Positions 24,195 to 35,500 of a DNA stretch of 64,000 bases are shown in pieces. Origin of the DNA: Chlorocebus sabaeus (Eukaryota > Chordata > Mammalia > Primates > Cercopithecidae); assembly GCF_047675955.1 (NCBI RefSeq), contig NC_132925.1, positions 18,872,688 to 18,936,687 on the forward strand, read 5' to 3'. The position numbers and the translations under genes were made by a program. The notes beneath the pieces were generated by a model. That model had not been told where the DNA came from and ran no database searches. It saw nothing but the letters and a program-made list of their open reading frames with translations. Each line of letters opens with the position of its first letter. The first letter of the stretch is position 1.

Positions 24195-24680
24195 TAATTT
24201 TATTTAAAGATTTGAAAACTGTATTGCAATATAACTGACATACAATAAATTGCACAAAGTGTACAATTGAATACGTTTGGATATATGTATACACTAAAAA
24301 ACTTCACCGCAATGAAGATAGCAAACATATTCATTACCTACAATGAAGATAGAGAACATATTCATCACCTGCGAAAGCTTCACTTTCCCCTTTGTAATAC
24401 CTTCCACTTGTCCCTCCCTGCCTCCTCTCCTTGTTCTCAAGCAACCACTCGTTTGCCTTCTGTCACTATAGATTAGTTTGCATTTTAAAAGAATTTTATA
24501 AACTGGAAGAGTCATACAAAATGTCTTAGGGAATTTTTTTCACTCAGTATAATTATTTCAAGATGTATTCCTATGGCCGAGTGTATCAATAGTTGAGTTA
24601 TTTTTATACTCAGTAGAATTCCGTTGTGTGGATAAACCCCAATGTATTTATCCATTCACCTAGTAGTAGACACTTAGGAT
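24195..24680 (-). mobile_element. L1M-type LINE 3' end, antisense
   Basis: Blocks in L1M reverse order: tataactgacatacaataaa, agtgtacaattgaatacg, accactcgtttgccttctg, ctatagattagtttgcattt, and then atttatccattcacc. The 24311-24372 part holds a 31-bp imperfect tandem duplication. Confidence 0.82.
24311..24372. repeat. 31-bp tandem duplication inside L1M
   Basis: Two adjacent 31-base copies (24311-24341 and 24342-24372), each starting aatgaagatag, differ at four positions. L1M consensus order at this point has one copy, so the duplication probably arose after insertion. Confidence 0.85.
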
Positions 24681-26484
24681 ATAATACTTTTTCTTTCGTA
24701 AAGTTTTTCACTATCTCTTGATGTTTACTTTTGTAAATGACTATTTTTCTGAGTGCACTGAGTGATAACCAAGCAAAACTCTTTGAAAATCTACCCACCA
24801 AAAATATTGCTGAAATGTAATTTTTGTGAAATTTGACACCTCACTTTGGACCTCAAAGAGAAAGATATTGGATAAACATGAAAATGACTACTTCTAGTAT
24901 CACAAAAAGAATAAAAAATAAGAAATAATTATACTACTAACTGCCTGAATCATCAGCCATTTTTCTTACATTTTTAAAAGCAATTGGTCTTCTCAGATTC
25001 TCAGTTTGAGGGAATGAGATTTCTTCCCACTTGGGAAGTGGGAGGCAGTAAGTAAGATAAAAATCACTCAGGAAATGTGAAAAGACTTGGCTTGTTAAGT
25101 TGGGTAACTGTGCAGCTGAAAATCACAATAATAAACTGCCTTTTTAACCTGGATGAAATCTTTTTTACGTTTCATATTTCAGCATTCAAGAACTCTTTTG
25201 GAGGGCTTCCATCTCTCCAATTAGTTGCTAGTAAAATACAAAAACTCTGCTTCTTGCAAGGTGTTTGATTTGGAAGATATTGATTAACAATTACTCACCA
25301 GGAAACAGGAATACTCTTTTGATCTTCCTAGTTCACCCTTGTTAAGCTGATTTAAGAGCTCCTCATCATGGTGCCCATGAGTGCTACATCAAATAATACA
25401 TGTCAAAGCCCTAAAGTATTAAGCAATTTCTGGTTAATAAGGAGTTTTTGAACAGAAGGGAATCTGTAACACTGTAAGCTTTTCAGTCTGAGAGTTAAGT
25501 AGATATAAACAGGATGAGGAAAGAATACACAACAAGCAACTTATCTCGTTAATTTTCCACACATTCCTAGACATGTGTGAGTGTATAAGCTGGACTTTTA
25601 TTGTTGAACTGTCACTTTCACTGCATCAATTAAAAAATATAGCCGAAGAACATGTTTTATTTAGAGTTTGTTTTTAAAACTAACCAGTTAAATTGATCAG
25701 TTGTTAGATCTGACTTGATTACATCTAAGATATTCTCACAGGAAACTGATTATGATAAGAACTTAAGTTCTATCATTTGCTTATGGTAACTTAGTACAAG
25801 AAGCATTTTTTATTTCAAAGGCCCATTTCTTATCTTTTATTATTCGAAAATGAAAAATATATTTTTCTAGTGTTACTGAGAAACACCAAAGGACCCACCC
25901 AACTCCCAGGCTACTCACTGTTCTTTCTCTTAATTGCTTTTGCATCATGTCCAAGTCTGAGCATTTGCACTGAACACATGCTTGATAAACTCTGCTGGCT
26001 GAAGATGCTTGTCTGCTTTGCATTCCTCAGTCTGTGAAGGATTTTTTTTCTGCTTCACATACCTAAAGGGGCAAAGGTCAAATCCCCTCAGCTGCAGATG
26101 AGGTCATCTTGCTGATCGCCTGCAGCTGATCACAATAAAAACAAGTTATCCCATGTGATCCATCCTCCCTATTTAGGAGCAGTGATGTCATCTCTAGTGA
26201 GACAGGATGAGACATGCAACTTGTTTTAAATTGAACTACATAAATTTTTCTTCTGACTTCACTGCAACCTTTTATTTACATTTTAGCAAAACGATTAGTT
26301 TGGTCATCGTTTCAAGCTGAAAAAACACCCATAAATGAAATAGAGCTTGTATTTTATAAGTAGTCATTCATGTTAAGTTGAGCCACATGAAATAGCCATT
26401 TGTTTCTGTGTAAAATGATTGGATATTGGCAATCTCATGGTTCGTCCTAATACTTCCAATGCACCTATCTCCTAGAATATTAAA
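24681..26484. other. Unique sequence, including a motif cluster near 26.1 kb
   Basis: About 1.8 kb with no recognised repeat or gene. The 26060-26200 part is less AT-rich than its surroundings and carries the motif cluster annotated separately. Confidence 0.5.
26068..26192. promoter_or_regulatory. Candidate regulatory motif cluster in unique DNA
   Basis: Within 125 bases there are a DR1-type nuclear-receptor site (ggggcaaaggtca, 26068-26080), two CAGCTG E-boxes (26089-26094 and 26123-26128), a CArg-type box matching CC(A/T)6GG (cctatttagg, 26168-26177) and a CRE-like tgatgtcatc (26183-26192). No repeat is recognised over this stretch. E-box plus CArG combinations are known from muscle enhancers, but short motifs occur by chance. 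This is a hypothesis from motif content alone. Confidence 0.3.
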
Positions 26485-26715
26485 CAAGTTCTAGGGTCAG
26501 GCAGACCTTAGTTTGAATTCCAACTCTGTCATTTACTAGCTGGGTGATCTTCAAACTTTAGGGTAACTTTTAGAACCTCACTTTACTAAATTAAAAAAAA
26601 AAAAAAGAATAACATAATATGTACCTCACAGGGTTATAGCTAACATGTGTCTAGTCCTTAGAAAATCATTTGCCTACAGGAGGCACTCAACCCATGGTGT
26701 TAGTAAAAACAGAAG
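26485..26715 (+). mobile_element. MIR SINE, sense
   Basis: MIR blocks: ctagggtcaggcagacctta, ttgaattccaactctgtc, atttactagctgggtgatct, and a tail with tacctcacagggttatagc and aggaggcactcaaccc. A 15-base A run at about 26590 interrupts the centre. Confidence 0.85.
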
Positions 26716-27001
26716 TAATACTGGTAGTGTAGTAACATAGGTCCCTTAGCCAAAGCCCTAGGTCAGATGTGTTTCAGAGCTCATAACTCTTCTGATTTTA
26801 GAAAAGTACTACTGTGCTTATACTCAGGACTAGCTACATAATTTACAGGGCTCTGTGGTGGGGGTGGGGAAAGCAAGGCGTCTTGTTACAAAATTATTAA
26901 GGCTTTCACGATGCCACAGCAGAGGTTTTAGCCAAGTGCAGGGTCTTTGTTAAGTGTGAGGCCCTGTGTGACTGCCCTGTTGTTTACATACTATCTCAAT
27001 A
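26716..27001. other. Unique sequence
   Basis: About 290 bases before the AluYd-like insertion. No gene or repeat seen. Confidence 0.5.
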
Positions 27002-27085
27002 TATACCCACAGTGTTACAAATCTTTTAGAATATGTCTAGCATATTTTCCAGTTTTCACCAGGAATCTGCCTCCCCACCCCCCAT

Positions 27086-27419
27086 GGCCGGGCGCGGTGG
27101 CTCACGCCTGTAATCCCAGCACTTTGGGAGGCCGAGGCGGGCGGATCACAAGGTCAGGAGATCGAGACCATGGTGAAACCCCGTCTCTACTAAAAATAGA
27201 AAAAATTAGCCGGGCGCAGTGGCGGGCGCCTGTAGTCCCAGCTACTCGGGAGGCTGAGGCAGGAGAACGGCGTGAACCCGGGAGGCGGAGCTTGCAGTGA
27301 GCCGAGATTGCGCCACAGCACTCCAGCCTGGGCGACAGAGAGAGACTCCGTCTCAAAAAAAAAAAAAAAAAAAAAAAAAAAGAAAAAGAAAGGAAAAAGA
27401 AAACAAATAAATAAAATAT
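27086..27419 (+). mobile_element. AluYd-like element with 12-bp deletion and long A-rich tail
   Basis: A low-divergence AluY-type dimer. The left arm reads gagaccatggtgaaacc, lacking the 12 bases (cctggctaacac) normally found after base 86 of the element. That deletion is the hallmark I recall for AluYd. The A-rich tail is complex and runs to about 27419. No TSD abuts the Alu 5' end. Instead tatacccacag occurs at 27423-27433, just after the tail, and at 27002-27012, 73 bases before the Alu. Confidence 0.9.
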
Positions 27420-27433
27420 ATGTATACCCACAG

Positions 27434-28090
27434 CAAGGTCTGAGGACAGTATTCAAACACATGAACGCTTCTCTAGGAAAATGTTTGGATATTCACACTA
27501 AATGGAGTACATAAAGACTGTAAATATCTTCCTGTCAGTTCAGGTCAGATTTATCACCAACTGTGTTTACCATAAACTTAGAAAAACCTTGCAGTTTTCA
27601 GAGCATTTTGGATCTGGAATTTCAGATAAGGGATTGTAGTGGGGTTTCCATTGTGTTTTCCAGGCTAGCCACACATTGGGGGTTTATGTAAAAGACCTGA
27701 AGGTCAATCTGAGAATATTGAAGCCAAGGGCAATTGGGTTCCAATCCTGTTTTGACACATAGTTGTTGTGAGACTTTAGGCAAGACAGTTTGGAGGCAGT
27801 GTTATAATGTGGTTCCCTAGGAGCCTTGGCTGAGGGGATGGGAGGGAAATCACAGCCTTCATTTATTGGTGGATGGATGGGCAGCAAGCTTCTAATGACA
27901 ACAATAAACATAACCAAACAATGCCCACCACCTCAAAAAAGCGAACCCAACAATTTGACTTCCTCTTCTACTTATTTAGAGTTCTGCCTTCACTTGCCTT
28001 CTTATGCCTCTCATCGTGGTGTTAACCGTCATGCTAACATATTTTCTTTACAAATGCCCTCTTATTACAGAATGTGACCAGGGAGTGAAA
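27434..28090. other. Unique sequence with a possible Tigger fragment
   Basis: No gene. The phrase agcattttggatctggaattt at about 27600-27620 followed by cagataagggattgtag resembles the end of a Tigger7-type element but is too short for a firm call. Confidence 0.4.
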
Positions 28091-28095
28091 CTGTG

Positions 28096-28504
28096 TGATA
28101 TGGTTTGAATCTATGTCCCTGCCCTAATCTCATGTCGAAATGTAATCCCCAACGTTGGAGATGGAGCCTGGTGGGAGGCGATTGAATCATGGGGGCAGAT
28201 CCTTCATAAATGGTTTAGCACCATCTCCTTGGTGGTGTTCTTGTGATAGAATTCTCAGAGACCTGGTTGTTTAAAAGTGTGTTGCTCCTTCCTCCTGATG
28301 CCGCCACTGCTCCCACCTTGATAGATGCCTTGCTGTCCCTTTGCCTTCTGCTATGATTGGAAGCTTCCTGAGGCCTCCCCAGAAGCAGAAGCCACTGTGC
28401 TTCATGTACTGCCTGCAGACCCATGAGCCAATTAAACCTCTTTTCTTAATAAATTGCCCGGTCTCAGGTATTTCTTTATAGCAGTGTGAGAATGAACTAA
28501 CACA
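28096..28504 (+). mobile_element. MST-type MaLR solo LTR, sense
   Basis: It starts tgatatggtttgaatctatg and ends gagaatgaactaacaca. Inside are aattgaatcatgggggcaga, ttcttgtgatagaattctca, gccttctgctatgattggaa and ccaattaaacctcttttctt. A perfect 5-bp TSD, ctgtg, lies at 28091-28095 and 28505-28509, as expected for an ERVL-MaLR element. Confidence 0.95.
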
Positions 28505-28509
28505 CTGTG

Positions 28510-29774
28510 CCTCCTGTCTGAGCATCCATCCCAGCTCCGTCTTTGGCCAAAATTTGAGTCTATGGAATAATAATGGGTGCCATTTATTGCAACTTACCAT
28601 TTTGGTGAAAAAGGGGCAGTTGCATCCATGTATAGTAGGGGCTGGGAATCAGGTTTCTTACCGGAATCTATGATGTATTTATCAGGAGCTATATATATAT
28701 ATGTATTATCCTGCAATGAGTCAGTGGAATGATTCCTGAGGCAAGCAGTCTTAATGAAACCAAGTTGATTTGTCTCACAATGCGGAAAGAAATCAGATTA
28801 ATTTAACATGTATAATATTTATTATTTTATTAATTATGTAATCTTCTTAGGATAGAAAATAAGTGGACAGAATTTTTAAAAGTTTAAGAGGATGGGATTT
28901 TAATGGAAAACTGCAAAACACAAGTGAACAAAAATAGATGCACAGGCATACACTAGAAATAAACACTATACTGTAATATTCTTACAGATTAAGAAATAAA
29001 ATAGTTGGCAGAATTGTCCTAGTGGAGCATGAGACAATGAAATCATTTCAAGCATGCATGAGTGAGAAAATTAAGGCCAGAACCTGTATTTCATCCATTT
29101 GCATCCTAGAAAATGAGGCTGCCTAAGAAAGAAAGCATGACTAACTCCAGTGATTTTTTGCAAGCGGCATTTGCAATTGTGCTATCATTCAATAGAAGTT
29201 CAAAGTAGGAAAGTATTTTATTATGGTCGGGAATACACCAAGAAATTTCCAGTCGAAACAACTGGTTTGTTAAACTGAATGAAAGTATTCAGAAATAAGT
29301 GCATTTACCATAAATTATCTAAATTCTAGATGGAAAACATCTGAATGTAAGTTATCCATGTATTAAGCAGAAGTGAGTATAAATAATACAGTCACTGAGA
29401 TTGAGAAAGGGGTGGGTTATTTGGTAAGAACTGCAGATGACTACTTTTCCCAGCAAAGATATGCCCTTCAGTAACCACCTACTACCATGTCTACCCTTAT
29501 CTTCCGGAGGGAATAACAGACTCTTCATAACTACTAGAGCCCTTTCTTATTTTGTGGGACGTATGGGATGCCATGACTCCCTTGAAAAATCTGCACTTAC
29601 CTTTTATGGGAGGAGTCTCATGCTTCACAATGTCTAGAGATGTGGGATTTCTATTTTTTTTTCATGTTTCATGGTCTTCTTTCCAATCTCTTAATATGGT
29701 ATTCATTTTACTCTTTAAAATTCCTCCCTCAATTTTACCTGCTACTTATACAGTACCTGTACAAGTTTAATAAT
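28510..29774. other. Unique AT-rich sequence
   Basis: About 1.26 kb with no gene or recognised repeat. A short TA run lies near 28690-28702. Confidence 0.5.
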
Positions 29775-30020
29775 AAGAATAGCCATGCTTATATAGCATG
29801 GACTCTGTGCCAGGCACTGTTCTGAATGCTTCACAAGTATCTACTCATCTAACCTCACAATGTCTCTAAGAGCCACCTTAATGATTACCATCTCCATCTT
29901 AAAAATGAGGAAATTGACTTACAGAGAGGTTAAGTACCTTGTATCGCTAATAAGTGGCAGAGCCCTGATTTTAATCCAAGCAGTCTGGTTCCAAAACCTT
30001 GCTTAACCACTCCTGCTACT
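29775..30020 (-). mobile_element. MIR SINE, antisense, long copy
   Basis: Reverse MIR with nearly all blocks: tgtgccaggcactgttctga, tctaacctcacaatgtctct, aaaatgaggaaattgac, ttacagagaggttaagtacc, aagtggcagagccctgattt, aatccaagcagtctggttcc, and cttaaccactcctgctac. Confidence 0.92.
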
Positions 30021-30348
30021 GTTCTCATCTTACAAGACTTTCCCTTAGTAGATTTATTTTACTGGTGCCTTTAGTCCCGAATCATTTTATCCCTTCATGT
30101 TTAGAAAGTATTCAATTCTTATAATAAACCTGAAATAAATGCCAAAAGCATCTTTGAAATCTTTGAACTTCTCCTGTTTGAGACATTTTCTAGACCTATC
30201 ACCATGGACTTAACTTTCCCTGATCTCAATAGACTTGGATTTCAACAACTTCAGCACAGTGTTGTTATAACATTAGATACTGTGAAGGCACAATGTAACT
30301 CACCCATTTAGATTTATGTGATGAGGCTTACTTCACACTCTAGATTCT
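30021..30348. other. Unique sequence
   Basis: About 330 bases with no gene or repeat recognised. Confidence 0.5.
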
Positions 30349-30357
30349 AGAATCTTA

Positions 30358-30433
30358 TTTTTTTTTTTTTTTTTTTTTTTGAGACAGAGTTTCACTCTTC
30401 TTGCCCAGGCTAGAGTGCAATGGCACGACCTTC
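30358..30433 (-). mobile_element. Short 5'-truncated Alu, antisense
   Basis: A T-rich tail followed by gagacagagtttcactcttc, ttgcccaggctagagtgcaa and tggcacgacctt, which is only the last ~50 bases of an Alu right arm. A 9-bp direct repeat, agaatctta, flanks it (30349-30357 and 30434-30442), so it was inserted in truncated form. Confidence 0.88.
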
Positions 30434-30442
30434 AGAATCTTA

Positions 30443-31504
30443 ATTTTAATGAGTAGTTAGGGTCAATCCAGTCTAAGAAGAATTTATTTAACAAATACCT
30501 GGAAAGGTTGTTAATCTTAGAACTTTAGGAACACAAAAAATTTTTTTGAGAATCATTGCACTCACATTCTGTGTTTACTTACATACAGTTTTTTCATATA
30601 TGACAGTTATCAATTTATTGCCCCTTAGCTCCAAATTTACTCTCTAATACTTGGTCTGTGATAAAGGATGGAATTCTTGTAAGCATCTCCTTCATAGTGA
30701 GGATGATGTTCAACATCTTCAGTAGAGGGCACTAGAAGGACATAGTGGGCAAAAGGGGATCTTCTGCTATTTCCAGTGATTGTAGGGTCAGTTAGTGGTG
30801 TGATGATGAAGACAGGGTTGTGCTGTGTCCCAGCCAAGAGCCCAGAATATATGACCCCAATACACAACCTTGCAGCTCCTGCCTGACCTGGTGATCAATT
30901 TCCTGCATCCTTCTTGACAGAGACACTAGGAGACACTGTGTACTCCAGGCCTCTTGTCCTCAGGGTATTTGTTCTTATTACTCCTATGTCTCTAACCACT
31001 TTCCGAAGCTCACATATACTCTCACCGCGCTTGGAAGGTTGACTCTGCCTGCCAGCATGCTGACCACTGGCTGTAGAAAGCTTGAGCCCCAGAGGGTCGT
31101 TTCCTGCTTGCTCAGTGACTGCAGAAGATCGGGTCCAGGCAAAGAGCGAACCCTCTGCTGTCCGCTGGGCTGCAATTTTACTTTTTTCAACCCAGACTTG
31201 GGGAGAAGTTACACGTTCCAAATCTGGCCTTTCTTTAGTGCTCTCCTCAGTCCTAGGGAGCACATTTAACCTTAAAAATGTTTTCTAGCTATACTTTGAC
31301 CATAGTTTAATAACTCTGTATATTAAACTTCCCCAATTTAAATCACTATATGATTTCTGACTCCTGATTGGACCTGAACATCTCTATGATAAATATATAC
31401 AATAAAATAGAGAAGATATTCAATAGATTCTGGTGTCAGACCATTTCTTTTTTACTAGGAGTTTCCAACCCAATAGTTCTTTCTTGTTATTCTTCATTTG
31501 TTTG
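30443..31504. other. Unique sequence with a CpG-richer block
   Basis: Mostly AT-rich, except for 30640-31270. That block is closer to balanced composition and holds several CpGs (for example ctcaccgcgcttgg, gatcgggtccagg, caaagagcgaaccc, ctgtccgctgggc). A 122-codon minus-strand frame (30895-31263) and shorter plus-strand frames overlap there, with no recognised domain. It may be an unrecognised old repeat or an exon of an unknown transcript. Confidence 0.45.
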
Positions 31505-32575
31505 TTTCATTCATAATAGACTTAATTTTTTTTGATAGTTAGGCTTACAGAAAAATGAACAGAAAAATGAGCAGAAAATACAGATAGTTTCAATAGGACC
31601 CTTGCCCTCTCCCTTCAGTTTCCTCTGTTATTAACATCTTTCATTAGTGTGGCACATCTGTTAGAATTGATAAGCCAATGTTAATGCATTACTATTAAAG
31701 TCTATAGTTTACACCCAGTTGTACATTCTGTGTTTTTTCAAATGTATAATGTAATGTATCTGGCATTGCTGTATCATACAGAATAGTTTCACTGCCCTAA
31801 AAATTTTGTCCCTCTTCTGACCTCCTGAACCCCTGACAACCACTGATCTTTGTACTATCTTCAGTTTTGCCTTTCCCAGAATGTCATATGGTTATATTGA
31901 TACAGAATATAGCCTTTTCAGATTGACATCTTTTACTTAGCAATATATGTTTAAGGTTCTTCCATGCATTTTCATGTCTTCATGCCTCATTTCTTTTTAT
32001 TGCTAAATAATTCATCATTATCTAGTTGCACCATAGCTTATTTTTTTTTACTTCCACCTTTTATTTTAGGTTCAGTGGTACATGTGCAGGTTTGTTATAT
32101 AGGTAAATTGCATGTTGTGGGGGTTTGATATACAGATTATTTCATCACTCAATCTATTGTTCCCTTCTTTGTGTCCATCTGTACTCAATGTTTAGCTCCC
32201 ACTTACAAGACAGAACATGTGGTATTTGGTTTTCTGTTCCTGCATTAATTTGCTTTGGATAATGGCTTCCACCTCCATCCGTGCTTCCACAAAGGACATG
32301 ATTTCATTCTTTTTTATGGCTGCATAGTATTCCATGTGTACCATGGTTTCTTTATCCATTCACCTATTGAAGGACATCTTGGTTGTTTCCAAGTTTGGGA
32401 AATTAGGAATAAAACTGCTATAAATATTTATGTGCATTTTTTGCATAGACAAAAGTTTTAAACTTACGGATATATACCAAGGAGCATTATCACTGGATCT
32501 TCTGGTAAGAGTATGTTTAGGTTTTAAAGAAATTGCCAAAGTGTCTTATGCAGTGACCTATACCATTTTGCCTGC
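31505..32575 (-). mobile_element. L1M-type LINE 3' end, antisense, interrupted
   Basis: L1MB/L1MC-like blocks: tcatacagaatagtttcact, gccctaaaaattttgtccct, ttgcctttcccagaatgtca, and aggttcttccatgcattttc. After an inserted L1 it resumes with tttatccattcacctattga, aggacatcttggttgtttcc and gaaattgccaaagtgtctta. The insertion at 32040-32336 splits it. Confidence 0.85.
32040..32336 (-). mobile_element. Short L1MA/L1PB 3' end nested in L1M, antisense
   Basis: T-rich tail, then ttttattttaggttcagtgg, tacatgtgcaggtttgttat, aatgtttagctcccacttac, and ttttatggctgcatagtatt. Flanks tgcaccatagctt (32027-32039) and tgtaccatggttt (32337-32349) match at 10 of 13 positions and fit an aged TSD. It is a second-generation insertion of about 297 bp. 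Confidence 0.8.
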
Positions 32576-35500
32576 CTGCCTTCCTTGCTCCCATTTTCTT
32601 TCTTTCTTCTCTGAAGACAACTGTATAATGTGGCACTGCATCATCTCTCTCTAACCCAAGGGTGCCACTGAAGATGTTCTGCTGAAGATGCTCTTCCTCT
32701 TTTCTTGTGATATATAGTGACCTCTGCTTGCTGTGACCCTAGGAGGGGCTTTAAAGTTGGTTTGGAAGGAGGCTGCTTAGGACTGCTGTATCACAAGAAG
32801 GTAGGTCCTCCCATTCATTCAGGATTGTGACACTTGCTGTGTAATTCAACTGCAGGATATAGCTTCCCTTCATGAAATCAGCTTAATTGTTGGCAGTATT
32901 GGGGACCTTGGAAAATAAAACTGTAAGGTTATGGTGATATTAACAGGAAAACAGCTAGACATTTAAAAATATATAGTGCCTGAAGGACACATGCTGAATG
33001 CCTACACATTAGAGTTTCCTGTTGGTTGAGGATGGCTAATAGTCTCCCATAGAAAGGAGCCAATGAGGACTCACCAATATTCCAGAATAACCTTTGGATT
33101 TGAAGGTTTGAGGGAGGAGTGAGTTATGAATATATAAGGAAAGCTCTTATTTCCTTTGCACATGGAACTATTTTATAATTCAGCCTCATGTGTCTCCTAA
33201 AGCCTGACAGCTCTCACTCTTCTCTGATCTCACAGCTTCCTGCATTCTCCTTCATCCTTCCTCAAAACAATTATGCTCTAGGCATCGAGTAGCAAATTCT
33301 CTACTGTTCAACATGCCACAAAATGAGAAGAACAAGGGAGAAGCATTCATTTCTTGCTTATACCACAGAAGAATTAAGATGGAAAAAATGGGCGTGAGAT
33401 TCCATGTTTTTCCTTAGGACAGTATTTCCCTCTGCTGGCGAAAGCCTGTAACTTTTTTTTATGCCCAGTTAATGTAGCTTTAAAAGAAGTAATCAACCAG
33501 GATTGTCATTTGAGTCCATATTCTGGGGGAATCATTTGGTGTTCTCTTGCACATAATGTGTAGTTTTTAGAATCTAACAAACCACAGTGGAAATGATGTG
33601 CTACCTCTTCTTATTTTTTCACATATTCAATTCTAAAATGTCCTTTCCCAAACAATGCTCTGGTGTCTGGGAGAGACTGCATTTATTTCCCAAATGAGCA
33701 TCTCTCTCTCAGCTTGTGGTTTACTTTCCTCAGAGCCCAATTAATTATAATTTAGAAGGGAACCTCTTTTAATGCTTATCCCTGAACTCTCCTCTTTGTC
33801 TCTCCAGAGAATTAATGGTGTGATTGTATTCCATAGAGTTTGGAAATGATAGGTGTCTCGCATCGAATTCAATTGACATAATAAGATCTTGTGATTTTTG
33901 TAACCCGAAGCTATTCCACAAATTTGTCTTCTGAGGAAGGTTAACTCAGACAGTTCTGGAGGAACTTGACTGTCATAGTCCCTTACCTGGAAATAGCCCA
34001 GAGGAGATTTTGTAATAGACTCAAAGAGGATAACTGAGCCGTATAACACATACACATTTTAACACGAGCATGATTTTTGCATAGATATTTAGCAAACAGA
34101 GAAAGGAACAAATGTAAATACAGGGAGAAAAAGGAAATTGGCTTTGGGATTTGATTCATCTCTACATTTTGATGAAGGCAATGGGGTAAATAATTAAAAC
34201 AATGTATTTATAGATGGCTTTTAGAGTATGACCTGAATGCTGTTGCTACTGCAATGGGCTTAGGTGATGTATTATGAACATAAATATTTACCTGTACCCT
34301 TAAAAACACACTAATAATTTTTCCAAGCTTAGCTCCCAATTTATTTTGACAGCTCTAATGTCCTCTTTTTGATTCTGTTTTTATCTATGTGGGTTTTTTG
34401 AATTGAATATTTACTTTCTCATAAAACTAATACTATTTTGGGGAGTCTTAAAAACTAATTTTCAAAAAAGGTGAAACTCATGACTGTCATAGAAACAAAA
34501 ATGAACAGATGGTAAATATTTTATTCTACTCATTTACCAGTGAGGGAACCAGGGAGATGTTATAGCTGGCTCAGAAGAGAATCTGAAGACCAGACACATT
34601 TATAAATCGGAAATATTAAAATGAATGTGCAAATGGAGGCCAAATTGGTTTTTCCACAGGAAGGGAAGGGAAATCAATTGGACCTTTATTGAACAGGATG
34701 GAATTTGCATGTCAATAGGCAAAAATTATTTTGTGTTGTTCCCACTTATCTTCAATTTACAGAGTTGCAAACTAGCTTAAAGACAATAAAATAGTTGAAT
34801 CAGATAATCCTTAAGGTGTCCTCTAAAGTGTAAACTTCCAGTGTAATTTTTCTCCTGCAGAAGAAAATAATTTTCTGTTTGATCCTCTTTCCTCAATCAG
34901 TTTTCTTAGAAAAACAGGCAGACGTAAGGCTCTCTCTGCAGCTCCTAAGTTTCTAGATTAGATTCTTCTTGTTATTTCTCTCACACATGCTACAGTGAAG
35001 TTAGATAAGAATTTGGATACTTCACATGTGAGATGATCCATAGTCAGAAGTCTTCCCCCCAATGAAGTTTTATTTAACTATGTAAAATATCCAATTTTCT
35101 TTGTTTCTTAGTTTATGTTTATTCTGTTCATCGACTTTTTCTTTCAATTCCGTTTAACAAATATTTTTGAATCACTTATCCAGCACCAGCTTTAAGAAAA
35201 TAGAAGTAAGACAAAGCCTCTGTCCTCAAGAAACTTGAATACAACAGATATGAACTTTCCTTCATATACTCAGAGATACAAAACATATCAACATACTTTA
35301 GTTTCTTTAAATCAAATATATTCTGAATCTGAGACCCAGCCACCTGTTTAGCAGAAAATTTAGTCTCATTCATTACCCATCTTCCTTGGAATCATATGTG
35401 AGTCCCAAGGGTTTTATTAAAAAGCTGATGGGTTCATGAAACTATTAACTCAAGACTGAGTAGAATAAGAACTACTAACATGGGAATAAATGAACTGGTG

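Noticed and set aside
30895..31263. 122-codon minus-strand frame in the CpG-richer block
   Set aside because: No recognisable domain, and overlapping frames on the other strand are similarly long. Composition alone can explain the open frame.
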